Of a DNA stretch of 64,000 nt, positions 17,988-27,080 are shown one piece after another. The stretch is from Tolypothrix sp. FACHB-123 (lineage in GTDB: Bacteria; Cyanobacteriota; Cyanobacteriia; Cyanobacteriales; Nostocaceae). Location: the NCBI RefSeq assembly GCF_014697075.1, contig NZ_JACJRE010000033.1, positions 1-64,000 of the forward strand. The letters are read 5' to 3'. The position numbers were made by a program, and so were the translations under genes. The notes beneath the pieces are model-generated. The model ran no database searches. It had not been told where the DNA came from and worked only from the letters and a program-made list of their open reading frames with translations. Each line of letters opens with the position of its first letter. The first letter of the stretch is position 1.

Positions 17988-20342
17988 TTAAGCTGCTCTG
18001 CCCTGTGAATACAAATACTGTTGAAACCCGATAAATACTTGACTGATAGTTGCAACGCTTCCTAGTTCTTCCACAGCATCACGAACGGTATGATATTTCA
18101 ACTCTAACAGTTGGGGTAATTTAGTGCGATCAAGTTCCCCCACCCCTGCTTTGATGTATTGTTCCAGTACAAAGTCGAGAAATTCTTGCTGTTTGCCGAG
18201 ATACTGCGAGAAGATTAAGGACTTGTGAGCAAGGACGCGCTCTCTGCGGCTAATTGGTGGAGAGGCATAGGCGATATAAGCCAGGACATCGTATAAATCG
18301 CTTTTTTCGGCATCAATCACGCGGCTAATTTCTGTGAGTTGTTCCTCACCGTAGCCCTTCTCTGCCAATCCTTCTAATAAAGCTCTACGGGTATCAGGGC
18401 GACTCCAAATTGCTCTTAATTCGTCTTCATTTGTGAATAGTTCAGGAATTTCACCAAAGAGACGTTCTACAAATGCTGCGGCGCTCATGGGTTTACCGTC
18501 TGGACTCCAGAAGCTAGTAGATATCTGGTGCTGGAGGGTGCGTTCTTTACCATCAGCGAGTTTTATTTTGATGGTTTTGGGGCGGGAATCTTCTGTAGTT
18601 TCGTTTCTATTTTGGCTTCTATTTTTGCCACTATCTGCTGTGGGGGTATTGTATTTATCTGATTTCTCTCCACCTCTGGCAATTTTGACGCGAACAGGTT
18701 CTTGGGGTTCGCCGTCCCATTCAGGATCGTCGAAGCGTTCGTAGGCTTTAACGAAATCGTAGATGGTGAAGTAGTCCTTCCCTTCAAATAGGCGAGTCCC
18801 GCGACCAATAATTTGCTTAAATTCAATCATCGAGTTGATGGGGCGCATCAGCACGATGTTACGAACATTGCGGGCATCAACACCAGTGGACAACTTGTGG
18901 GAGGTGGTGAGAATGGTAGGAATATTCTTCTCATTGTCTTGAAAGTTACTGAGGTGCTGTTCGCCTAGCTTGCCATCATCGGCGGTGACGCGGACACAGT
19001 AATTAGGGTTACTGCTAATCTTCATTTGGTTGATTAAATCCCGTACAGCTAAAGCGTGGGGTTGGTTGGCGCAAAACACCAGAGTTTTTTGATTCTGGTC
19101 AATTTCTTCCATGAAAAGTTGCACCCGGTAGCGTTCGCGCTCGGCAATTTCGATGATGCGGTTGAAGTCGTCTTCAGTGTAGGTTCTGGCTTCGTCTACT
19201 GCACCTTCGATCAGTTCATCTTCACTGCTGTAAATATACTCATCTAGGGTAGTTTCAATTTGCCTGACTTTAAAGGGAGTCAGAAACCCGTCATTGATGC
19301 CGTCTTTGAGGGCGTAAGTATATACTGGCTCACCGAAGTAGGCGTAGGTGTCTGCGTTATTTTTTCGTTTAGGAGTGGCGGTGAGTCCTAATTGTACTGC
19401 TGGGGAGAAATATTCTAAAATGCCCCGCCATGTGCTTTCGTCACTAGCTCCGCCTCGGTGACATTCATCAATGATGATGAAGTCGAAGAAGTCGGGGGGA
19501 TAGTCGCTGAATTTGGGCGTAGGATTGCCAGCATCGTCCCGTCCGGTCATAAATGTCTGGAAAATGGTAAAAAAGATACTGCCATTTTTGGGGACTCTAC
19601 CCCGTTTTTTGATGGCTTCAGGGTCGATGCGGACTAAAGCATCGTCGGGGAAGGCAGAGAAAGAATTATAAGCTTGGTTGGCTAAGATATTACGATCGCT
19701 TAAAAACAAAATTCGCGGACGACGAGCGGGTTGTCGGCTCAGGTTCCAACGGCTTTGAAAGAGTTTCCAGGCGAGTTGGAAGGCGATGAAGGTTTTACCT
19801 GTGCCTGTTGCCATTGTTAACAAAATCCGGTCTTGTCCTTGGCAGATTGCTTCTAGGACGTGCTTAATGGCATTGTGTTGATAATAACGAGCTTCCCATG
19901 TGCCGCTTTTGTCTTCAAAGGGGATGGCAGCAAAGCGATCGCGCCATTGATTCGCTTGGCTAAAAGTAGCTTCCCAAAGTTGTTCAGGAGTAGGATATTG
20001 CTTGATATAGCCTTCTGCCCCTGTGAACATATCTACTTGGTATATACCGATGCCATTTGTAGAGTAGGCAAATCGAGTCTGCAACTTTTCGGCGTATTTT
20101 TTGGCTTGTCCTAAGCCTTCGGTATCGGGCAATCCGCGTTTTTTGGCTTCGATGACTGCAAGTTTTTCACCACGATAAACCAGGACATAATCGGCGATGT
20201 CTGATTGGGCGCGTTTACCGTTGCCAACCAAGCGACCAGGGGCAATAACTTCGCGGCGGATGCGACTACCTTCGATAACTCCCCAACCTACGGCTTTGAG
20301 TGCGGGGTCAATTAGTTCGGCGCGGGTTTCGGCTTCGTTCAT
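17988..20342 (-). CDS. hsdR: Type I restriction enzyme HsdR (CAST-1 locus)
   Basis: HsdR is the DNA-translocating and cutting subunit of type I restriction-modification. An N-terminal nuclease core is visible (LAVIEAKKRG near residue 62-70). A superfamily-2 helicase follows, with Walker A TMATGTGKT (177-185), a DEAH-type box DECHRGG and the helicase motif QIIGRGTRL. A C-terminal EcoEI_R_C-like region ends the protein. It is the last gene of the minus-strand operon hsdM-hsdS-PDDEXK nuclease-hsdR, with a 70-bp gap before it, and converges on the dynamin genes. 784 residues, a usual length, apparently intact. Confidence 0.9.
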   Translation of the reverse strand: MNEAETRAELIDPALKAVGWGVIEGSRIRREVIAPGRLVGNGKRAQSDIADYVLVYRGEKLAVIEAKKRGLPDTEGLGQAKKYAEKLQTRFAYSTNGIGIYQVDMFTGAEGYIKQYPTPEQLWEATFSQANQWRDRFAAIPFEDKSGTWEARYYQHNAIKHVLEAICQGQDRILLTMATGTGKTFIAFQLAWKLFQSRWNLSRQPARRPRILFLSDRNILANQAYNSFSAFPDDALVRIDPEAIKKRGRVPKNGSIFFTIFQTFMTGRDDAGNPTPKFSDYPPDFFDFIIIDECHRGGASDESTWRGILEYFSPAVQLGLTATPKRKNNADTYAYFGEPVYTYALKDGINDGFLTPFKVRQIETTLDEYIYSSEDELIEGAVDEARTYTEDDFNRIIEIAERERYRVQLFMEEIDQNQKTLVFCANQPHALAVRDLINQMKISSNPNYCVRVTADDGKLGEQHLSNFQDNEKNIPTILTTSHKLSTGVDARNVRNIVLMRPINSMIEFKQIIGRGTRLFEGKDYFTIYDFVKAYERFDDPEWDGEPQEPVRVKIARGGEKSDKYNTPTADSGKNRSQNRNETTEDSRPKTIKIKLADGKERTLQHQISTSFWSPDGKPMSAAAFVERLFGEIPELFTNEDELRAIWSRPDTRRALLEGLAEKGYGEEQLTEISRVIDAEKSDLYDVLAYIAYASPPISRRERVLAHKSLIFSQYLGKQQEFLDFVLEQYIKAGVGELDRTKLPQLLELKYHTVRDAVEELGSVATISQVFIGFQQYLYSQGRAA

Positions 20343-20412
20343 TTTTATAGTGGACAGTGGGCAGTTGACAGTTACTCAGACTGCCTTATTGTCAATTGTC
20401 CACTGTCCATTA

Positions 20413-21447
20413 TTAACTGTCCACTATTCTCCGACGGGCAGTGGCGATCGCTTCTTGCAGTTTAGCTTGTAACAACTCTTTGGGTGGTAATACGGTGAGG
20501 TATTCGGCGACATGGATGCCGCTTTTATCCAGTTCTAGCAATTCGATTTGCTCTTGTTTTTTACCTGCACATAAGATGATTCCCAGTGGTGGCTGTTCAT
20601 CAGGCTCTTGCTCGTATTTGGTCAGCCAGCGCAGGTAAAGTTCCATTTGGCCTTTGTATTCGGGACGGAAGTTACCGAGTTTGAGGTCGATGGCGACAAG
20701 GCGTTTGAGTTTGCGGTTATAAAATAGCAGGTCGATATAAAAGTCGTCGTTGTCGATTTGTAGGCGTTTTTGACGAGCGACAAAAGTAAAGCCTGCACCG
20801 AGTTCTAGTAAAAATTGCTCAATTTCTCTGAGGATTGCATCTTCGAGGTCTTTTTCGAGATAGCGATCGCTTAATTCCAGAAAATCTAAAATATAAGGGT
20901 CTTTGAGTAAAATATCGGGTGATACCTGTTGAGTTTGGCGCAGTTGCTCTAAATCATGGCGGATGGTTTCTTCTGGTTTGCGGGATAGGGCAGTGCGCTC
21001 AAATAGCATGGAGTTAATACGTTCTTGCAGTTGGCGGACGCTCCATCGTTCAAGTTGGGCAATTTCAATATAAAATTCTCGTTTTAGGGGATCTTCGATC
21101 CCAATAATTAGTTTGAGATGCGACCAACTTAATTCCGCAGACAGTGTGTGCAGAATTTCCCGATCGGGAAAAACTTCTGCGATAAGGACGCAATAATTTA
21201 ACTGCCGTTCGCTCCAGCCTTTACCATAGGTCTGTGTGAGGTAACGGGAGAGACTAATAATTACTTGCTTGCCATATTCTGCGCGTTGACCTTGTAAAAT
21301 TTCGGTTTGGATGCGTTTACCGACTTGCCAATAGAGCAGGGTAATTTCTGCATTGATGGCAACGGCGGCGCGTTGTTTAGCGGCATCAATAAACTGTCTG
21401 ATTTCTTGAAATAGGCGATCTCTCTGTTGAGGCAGGTCATTGCTCAT
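20413..21447 (-). CDS. PDDEXK nuclease of the DUF1016/YhcG type inside the type I R-M operon
   Basis: 344 residues with an N-terminal DUF1016 region (INAEITLLYWQVGKRIQTEI) and a C-terminal PD-(D/E)xK nuclease core (FYIDLLFYNRKL then VAIDLKLG). It overlaps the end of hsdS by 4 bp, so it is translationally coupled to the restriction operon. YhcG-type nucleases often accompany R-M and other defence genes, but their role in type I systems is not settled. Catalytic residues appear intact. Confidence 0.85.
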   Translation of the reverse strand: MSNDLPQQRDRLFQEIRQFIDAAKQRAAVAINAEITLLYWQVGKRIQTEILQGQRAEYGKQVIISLSRYLTQTYGKGWSERQLNYCVLIAEVFPDREILHTLSAELSWSHLKLIIGIEDPLKREFYIEIAQLERWSVRQLQERINSMLFERTALSRKPEETIRHDLEQLRQTQQVSPDILLKDPYILDFLELSDRYLEKDLEDAILREIEQFLLELGAGFTFVARQKRLQIDNDDFYIDLLFYNRKLKRLVAIDLKLGNFRPEYKGQMELYLRWLTKYEQEPDEQPPLGIILCAGKKQEQIELLELDKSGIHVAEYLTVLPPKELLQAKLQEAIATARRRIVDS

Positions 21448-22697
21448 GCGGCAATTCCGTCCTTAGCGGCTTTTGTTGTCTGGTTAGCGGTGTCTGCGGT
21501 GAGTTCGCCAGTAAATGCTTTTTGCAGGATGGATTGTTTGAGTTCGTTGAGTGCGGCGATTTTTTGGCGGTATATGGTTTCGAGGCGTTGTGATTTTGAC
21601 CTTAGCTCGTCAAGATTATCACTAATAAAATTCTGCTCAGAGAGGGATGGTTTTAGAAACTTGAAGCTTTGAATTTGTTTTCCACTAATATGCGGAACCC
21701 CAATGCCAGTTTGATTACTCAGGATATGTTGTATAAATGAATGACTACCTATCAAATACATAAGAAATCGATTGTTAATATTTTTATTACCACGAAGACA
21801 AGCAGTTCGTTGAACAAGTAAGCATGGCAAATCATCGCAGGAGATCATCGCGTGTTTCAAACCCGCTTTCACCCAAGGACGATCCATTGCAAGAACTACA
21901 TCGCCCTCTTTGAGTTGATAACTAAGGTATTCATTTATCTCAGATGCTGGCCACTTCTTAACATCATCCCAACGAAGCGCACCTTGAACGATATTATCCC
22001 CTCGAAGTAATCGGATGCTCTGGTCTGAATCTGTATATCTATTACTCTTAAACGGAAATCCAGTCATTAAATCTATCTCTGCACCCAGTTTTGTTTCTTG
22101 CCACTGTCTATTCTCCTGAGTCAAGATAGAATTTCGATAGCTTTCAAACAATTCGCGGGAGTTGGCGAGGTTCTTTTCGGCGTTTGCGATCGCTCTCTCA
22201 ATCCCCTCAAACGCCTCATCCAGAATTGCTACAATCCGCTTTTGTTCAGATAGCGGTGGGATAAAAGTAGTAAAATTGAAAAGATGCTCGCGGTTCACCT
22301 TAGGCATTCCAGCCCGACTTGACCCTTCAATTGCGTATTTAGTGAATTCCCTACTTATGAGTAAATAAAACAAGAAGTCTCGATCTAACTGAGTAGTATC
22401 AGGTGATAGCGGATATACATCCGCACTGCACAAGCCATCGAATTCTGGTCTAGCAACTTTCATAAGATATGGGCGGATCTTACTATAAAGAACCATAGTT
22501 CTATCAAATAGAAATTTCCCTGATTTCAGCTCTTCCTCTTTAGCTGTTTTAATATCAACTAGCTCCCCTGTCCCTGAAATCATATTCCCAGCACCAATAT
22601 GAAGTAGATTGATGAAGTCAGGTTTGCGAGGATCTACAAGCGATGACGAGATTTCACAGACTTCCCCTAATCTCTTCTTTATCCACATCTTGCTCAT
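21444..22697 (-). CDS. hsdS: Type I restriction specificity subunit HsdS (CAST-1 locus)
   Basis: 417 residues with the two-fold HsdS layout: two target-recognition domains, each followed by a conserved helical region (PPLSEQKRIVAILDEAFEGI, and later LKPSLSEQNFISDNLDEL then ALNELKQSILQKAFTGEL). It recognises the two halves of the DNA target and positions HsdM and HsdR. It overlaps hsdM by 4 bp at its start and the PDDEXK gene by 4 bp at its end. The target sequence cannot be predicted from here. Confidence 0.92.
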   Translation of the reverse strand: MSKMWIKKRLGEVCEISSSLVDPRKPDFINLLHIGAGNMISGTGELVDIKTAKEEELKSGKFLFDRTMVLYSKIRPYLMKVARPEFDGLCSADVYPLSPDTTQLDRDFLFYLLISREFTKYAIEGSSRAGMPKVNREHLFNFTTFIPPLSEQKRIVAILDEAFEGIERAIANAEKNLANSRELFESYRNSILTQENRQWQETKLGAEIDLMTGFPFKSNRYTDSDQSIRLLRGDNIVQGALRWDDVKKWPASEINEYLSYQLKEGDVVLAMDRPWVKAGLKHAMISCDDLPCLLVQRTACLRGNKNINNRFLMYLIGSHSFIQHILSNQTGIGVPHISGKQIQSFKFLKPSLSEQNFISDNLDELRSKSQRLETIYRQKIAALNELKQSILQKAFTGELTADTANQTTKAAKDGIAA

Positions 22698-24208
22698 AGC
22701 ATCCCCCCAATCCCCGCTAGAATCTCTGCACTCTCCGCATCCAAGGCAGCAATTTCATCCAGAATTTCCTGCGGTTCTCGTAACGTCGATTCCTCAGCCT
22801 TATTTGGATTCTTCACCGACAAATCAAATGTCGCCCAATCCACATCAGCAATATCTACCAGCCAAGACTTTTCCGACTCTGCACAAGTAGCCTGAAACTC
22901 CACAAACTCGCGCAAATCTTCATCATTCAGCGCATTAGTTTTCCCAAGACTACGCCCCGGATCGAGTTGGTAATACCAAATTTTCTGAGTTGCCATTCCC
23001 TGAGTTAAAGGTTTTCCCTGAGAAAATAAAGGCGTTCCCTGAACGGAGTCGAAGGGCTTTCCTTTCTCAAAAAACAGCACCACCGTTTTTACACCCGCCC
23101 CGATAAATGTCCCACTCGGACAATCCAAAATGGTGTGCAGATTGCAACTACTCAAAAGCTCTTGACGCAATGCCCGCGAAGCATTATCAGAATTTGACAG
23201 GAAGGTATTTTTAATTACTACCGCAGCTTTACCACCCATCTTCAGGATTTTGATGAAATGCTGCAAAAACAGAAACGCTGTTTCCCCAGTCTTAATCGGA
23301 AAATTCTGCTGTACTTCCTTGCGTTCCTTCCCCCCAAATGGCGGATTAGCCAAGATGACATCAAAACGATTCTTGTCTTGAATATCGCTGAGATTTTCCG
23401 TCAGCGTGTTGGTGTGGATAATATTCGGTGCATCAATGCCATGCAAAATCATATTCATGATCGCAATCACATACGCCAAACTTTTCTTTTCTTTACCCGT
23501 AAACGTATGTTTTTGAAGAATGTCAAGTTCTTTTGTTGTCAGCTTCCCTCGACGTAAATAGTCGTAACTCTCACACAAAAACCCTGCCGAACCGCAAGCA
23601 CCATCATAAATGCGATCGCCAATCTTCGGCTTCACCACCTGAATTATTGCTCGAATCAACGGACGCGGTGTGTAATACTCACCCCCATTGCGTCCTGCAT
23701 TACCCATATTCTTGATTTTGGCTTCATAGAGATGCGATAGCTCGTGTTTCTCCTGTTGCGATCGAAACCGTAGCTCATCAATATATTCCAGCGCATCCCG
23801 CAAGCTGTAGCCGCTTTGAAACCTATTCTTAATCTCGCTAAAAATTTCCCCAATCTTGTATTCGATTGTATCTGGACTAGTAGCCCGTTGCTTGAAACTC
23901 TGTAAATATGGGAATAACTTGCGGTTGACATAATCAATCAGATCATCGCCAATCAGCGCATTATCATGATCAAATGTACCATCCGCTTTTTTCGGTGCTG
24001 CCCAGGATGACCAGCGATGCGCCTCATCAATAATAAATTCGTATGGCTTGCCAGCCAGTTCCGCCTCTAGCGCCCTTTCCTGCTCCAAATCATCCAAATA
24101 CTTCAGAAACAGCAGCCAAGAGGTTTGCTCCGTGTAATCTAACTCTGTAGTACAACCCGCCTCTTTCCAGAGAACATCATCAATATTTTTAAAAGTTTGC
24201 TCAAACAT
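22694..24208 (-). CDS. hsdM: Type I DNA adenine methyltransferase HsdM (CAST-1 locus)
   Basis: 504 residues: an N-terminal HsdM domain (DYTEQTSWLLFLKYLDDLE) and a methyltransferase domain with the AdoMet motif (YDGACGSAGFLCE) and the catalytic NPPF in ILANPPFGGK. It makes N6-methyladenine at the HsdS-specified site and protects host DNA. It is the first gene of the minus-strand operon. A short low-complexity insertion near GKPFDSVQGTPLFSQGKP resembles a small intergenic repeat inserted in frame. Confidence 0.92.
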   Translation of the reverse strand: MFEQTFKNIDDVLWKEAGCTTELDYTEQTSWLLFLKYLDDLEQERALEAELAGKPYEFIIDEAHRWSSWAAPKKADGTFDHDNALIGDDLIDYVNRKLFPYLQSFKQRATSPDTIEYKIGEIFSEIKNRFQSGYSLRDALEYIDELRFRSQQEKHELSHLYEAKIKNMGNAGRNGGEYYTPRPLIRAIIQVVKPKIGDRIYDGACGSAGFLCESYDYLRRGKLTTKELDILQKHTFTGKEKKSLAYVIAIMNMILHGIDAPNIIHTNTLTENLSDIQDKNRFDVILANPPFGGKERKEVQQNFPIKTGETAFLFLQHFIKILKMGGKAAVVIKNTFLSNSDNASRALRQELLSSCNLHTILDCPSGTFIGAGVKTVVLFFEKGKPFDSVQGTPLFSQGKPLTQGMATQKIWYYQLDPGRSLGKTNALNDEDLREFVEFQATCAESEKSWLVDIADVDWATFDLSVKNPNKAEESTLREPQEILDEIAALDAESAEILAGIGGML

Positions 24209-24470
24209 TTAGCTTTACTGTGGGATTTTTAATATTCATGGCTTGGCTCAGATTTGGTACCTACAAGGTGAAATGAGCGTGCGGGTTAGTGATAAATCGA
24301 CCGTACATAGTTACTCTTAATTTAAGATTCCCAAGTCTAGATTGAATTTCTCAATTAATGTAGGTTGAACCCACATTTCTCACAAAGGCCGATAAAACAA
24401 AGGTCAATTACTGCCAGACTTCATATTCTACAAGTATTCCAGCAGTTTTAAGCATAGCCCCTTAACTCCC

Positions 24471-24635
24471 CTACGACTTTCCATCAGCAGGGGAATCTTT
24501 TTTTTGCAACCAATCTCTAATCGCCTCCTCCAAAGCCGCAGTCTGCGTCAATTCCAGACGCGCACAGGCGATTTCAAACGCGATTTTTAAGTCTTTAGGG
24601 AGTCTCCCCCGAACTTCTCTAGTTTCTTCTGCCAT
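24471..24635 (-). CDS. Arc-type ribbon-helix-helix regulator of CAST-1 cas12k
   Basis: A 54-residue protein (MAEETREVRGRLPKDLKIAF...), too short for usual ORF thresholds. A strand (REVRGRLP) precedes two helices, the Arc/MetJ fold. A nearly identical 57-residue copy sits in the same divergent position before the CAST-2 cas12k (41209-41382). V-K CASTs are known to carry small MerR-, Xre- or Arc-type regulators of cas12k. I infer this one represses the shared promoter, which contains 8-bp direct repeats (24705-24728). Conservation in two copies makes the gene near certain. Confidence 0.85.
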   Translation of the reverse strand: MAEETREVRGRLPKDLKIAFEIACARLELTQTAALEEAIRDWLQKKDSPADGKS

Positions 24636-24695
24636 TCTAAATTTGAAGCCAAAGCTTGCGGCTTTTATTTTTGCATAGCTTCTTAGGAAAAAAAC

Positions 24696-24733
24696 ATTTG
24701 CGGCATTGAGCTATTGCGGTATTGCGCTATAAT
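24696..24733 (+). promoter_or_regulatory. cas12k promoter with 8-bp direct repeats, probable Arc operator (CAST-1)
   Basis: Three abutting 8-bp units ATTGAGCT, ATTGCGGT, ATTGCGCT (24705-24728) lead straight into the -10 box TATAAT (24728-24733). A related ATTTGCGGC lies just upstream. The CAST-2 promoter has the same array with one more unit. Helical-turn-like spacing next to the -10 suggests a repressor site for the divergent Arc protein. The operator role is inferred. Confidence 0.6.
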
Positions 24734-24799
24734 TATGTAAATTAAAAAAATAATTAACAACCCTGTCAGTCTTACTGAACTCACAAAACAGAGGACACC

Positions 24800-26599
24800 A
24801 TGAGCGTTATTACAATTCAATGTCGCTTGGTTGCTGAAGAAGACACTCTCCGTCAACTGTGGGAACTAATGGCAGAAAAAAATACACCACTCATCAATGA
24901 ATTATTGGCCCAGGTAGGAAAACACCCAGAATTTGAAACCTGGCTAGAAAAAGGCAAAATACCTCCCGAATTCCTCAAAACACTGGTTAACTCCCTCAAA
25001 ACTCAAGAGCGTTTTGCTGATCAACCTGGACGCTTTTACACCTCAGCGATCGCTCTAGTAGATTATGTATATAAATCCTGGTTTGCTTTACAGAAACGAA
25101 GAAAGCGTCAAATAGAAGGGAAAGAACGTTGGCTGAAAATCCTCAAAAGCGATCAAGCACTGGAACAAGAAAGTCAATGTAGCCTAGATGTAATTCGTGC
25201 TAGAGCCACTGAACTTCTTACCAAATTCACCCCCCAGTCCGAGCATAATAACAACCAGAGAAAAAGTAAAAAGACTAAAAAGTCCACAGAAATCAAAACA
25301 TCTCCAATTTTCCAAATCCTGTTAAATACTTATCAAGAAACAGAAGATACTCTTACTCGTTGCGCTCTTGCATATCTGCTAAAAAATAATTGCCTAATTA
25401 GTGAACTCGATGAAGACTCAGAAGAATTTACTAGAAATAGACGCAAAAAAGAAATAGAAATTGAGCGATTAAAAGACCAACTCCAAAGTCGAATACCTAA
25501 AGGTAGAGATTTGACAGGAGAGAAATGGTTAGAAACTTTAGAAATTGCTACAGGTAATGTACCTCAAAATGAAAATGAGGCAAAAGCTTGGCAAGCAGCA
25601 CTTTTAAGAAAAAATGCTCATGTCCCCTTTCCTGTGGCTTACGAATCTAACGAAGATATGACGTGGTTGCAAAATGACAAAGGTCGTCTCTTTGTTCGGT
25701 TCAATGGCTTAGGAAAACTGACATTTGAGGTTTACTGTGATAAGCGTCATTTGCACTACTTCCAACGCTTCTTAGAGGATCAAGAAATTAAACGCAATAG
25801 TAAAAATCAACACTCAAGCAGTTTGTTCACTCTGCGTTCAGCAAGGCTTGCTTGGTTGCCAAGAGAAGAAAAAGGTGAAGCCTGGACAGTAAATCAACTA
25901 AATCTTTACTGTGCTTTAGATACTCGGATGTTGACTGCTCAAGGAACTCAACAGGTAGTTGCGGAGAAAATCACAACAATTACCGAAACTTTAACGAAAG
26001 CAAAACAGAAAGATGACCTCAACGATAAACAGCTAGCTTTTATCACTCGTCAGAAATCAACGCTAGATCGAATTAATAAGCCTTTCCCTCGCCCCAGTAA
26101 GCCTAATTATCAAGGACAACCCTCAATCTTACTTGGTGTTAGTTTTGGTCTAGAAAAGCCAGTAACAGTAGCGGTGGTAGATGTTGTTAAAAATGAAGTT
26201 CTAGCTTATCGCAGTGTGAAACAACTACTTGGCAAAAACTACAGCCTTCTTAATCGCCAGCGACAACAACAGCAACGCCTATCTCATGAACGCCATAAAG
26301 CTCAGAAACAGAATGCACCCAATGATTTTGGTGAATCAGAGCTAGGACAATATGTGGATAGATTATTGGGTGATGCAATTATTGCGATCGCCAAAAGCTA
26401 TCAAGCTTGCAGCATAGTTATCCCCAAGCTCCGTGATATGCGTGAGCAAATCAGTAGTGAAATCCAATCCAGAGCAGAGAAGAAATGTCCCGGCTGCAAG
26501 GAAGCTCAACAAAAATACGCAAAAGAATATCGTAAGAGCATTCATCGCTGGAGTTACGGTCGATTAATGAAGAATATTAAATCCCAAGCTGTCAGTTAA
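24800..26599 (+). pseudogene. cas12k: cas12k of CAST-1, C-terminally truncated
   Basis: Cas12k is the nuclease-dead CRISPR effector that directs V-K transposition. The frame starts MSVITIQCRLVAEEDTLRQL and runs through the RuvC-like segment (GVSFGLEKPVTVAVVDV near residue 443-460). It stops after SYGRLMKNIKSQAVS at 26599. The CAST-2 protein continues with about 35 more residues (AGIAIEIATQPIKG...). The last codons come from the CAST-2 left end, which begins at 26590. The missing part covers the final RuvC-like motif region, so target binding may be impaired, though the shortened protein may still be made. Arc regulator and promoter upstream are intact. Confidence 0.88.
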
Positions 26600-26854
26600 C
26601 TAATTAAATGTCGTCATAACAAATTAATGTCGCTAAAATATTCAGGCTATAATCCTCACTGCACAACGATTATAGCCTTTTTAGTTTCCATTCAAGTTAA
26701 ATAAAACTTTAACAAATTAAATGTCGTTATTTAATTTATTCACATTTTAATTGTCGTTTTGTCAAAATCATCGATTTCCAAATTTTGATTAATTCATAAC
26801 AAAATAATTGTCGCTTTATAGAATAGCTCACTTATTAAAAAATTAAATGTCGTT
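26590..26854 (+). repeat. CAST-2 left end with six TnsB-site repeats
   Basis: Six repeats of the form (T)AAC-A/T-AATTAA-TGTCG(T/C) occur at about 26596-26615, 26616-26633, 26710-26728, 26741-26758, 26796-26814 and 26835-26854. They match in inverse the repeats at the right end. The first two are close together, as is typical of the outer TnsB sites. The terminal TGTACA expected six bases before TGTCAG is absent. Confidence 0.85.
26644..26683 (+). terminator. Rho-independent terminator inside the CAST-2 left end
   Basis: An 11-bp perfect stem, AGGCTATAATC (26644-26654) with GATTATAGCCT (26668-26678), is followed by TTTTT on the plus strand. It lies between TnsB repeats 2 and 3 and would stop transcription entering from cas12k of CAST-1, shielding tnsB of CAST-2. 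Confidence 0.75.
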
Positions 26855-27080
26855 TTTTAGAACAAAGTAGTATTATGTTTATTGAGCAATAATACACAAA
26901 TACTAGTTATGTCATGCTCCTACTAAAACCTCATTATCTATAAGTTGCAAGAACAGCACTTGGAGACGAGTTTTTTCGGAGAAGCTTTGCGACAGCTAAG
27001 TTTCGCATCTCAATATCGAAATTGAAGGTGTGGGATGCAGCTTTAGGTATTTAGAGAATTTCAAGCAATGGAGTTGTTTT

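Larger units (their letters stand above)
1..26589 (+). mobile_element. CAST-1, decayed type V-K CRISPR-associated transposon (left part outside window)
   Basis: This region has the gene order of a V-K CAST: tnsB remnant, tnsC, tniQ, defence cargo, divergent Arc-type regulator, cas12k. It is damaged at both visible edges. tnsB is only a 3' fragment preceded by in-frame stops, and cas12k stops at the left end of CAST-2, so no tracrRNA, CRISPR array or right end remains. The left end, if it survives, lies upstream of the window. The boundary at 26589 is the junction with CAST-2. Element identity is secure from tnsC, tniQ and cas12k. Immobility is inferred from the missing parts. Confidence 0.85.

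Noticed and set aside
26585-26589. CAAGC before the left end and AAAGC after the right end as a 5-bp target-site duplication
   Set aside because: Only four of five bases match, and the right flank is the tRNA while the left flank is cas12k coding sequence. A simple insertion into cas12k would leave the rest of cas12k on the right. A post-insertion deletion explains the data better.
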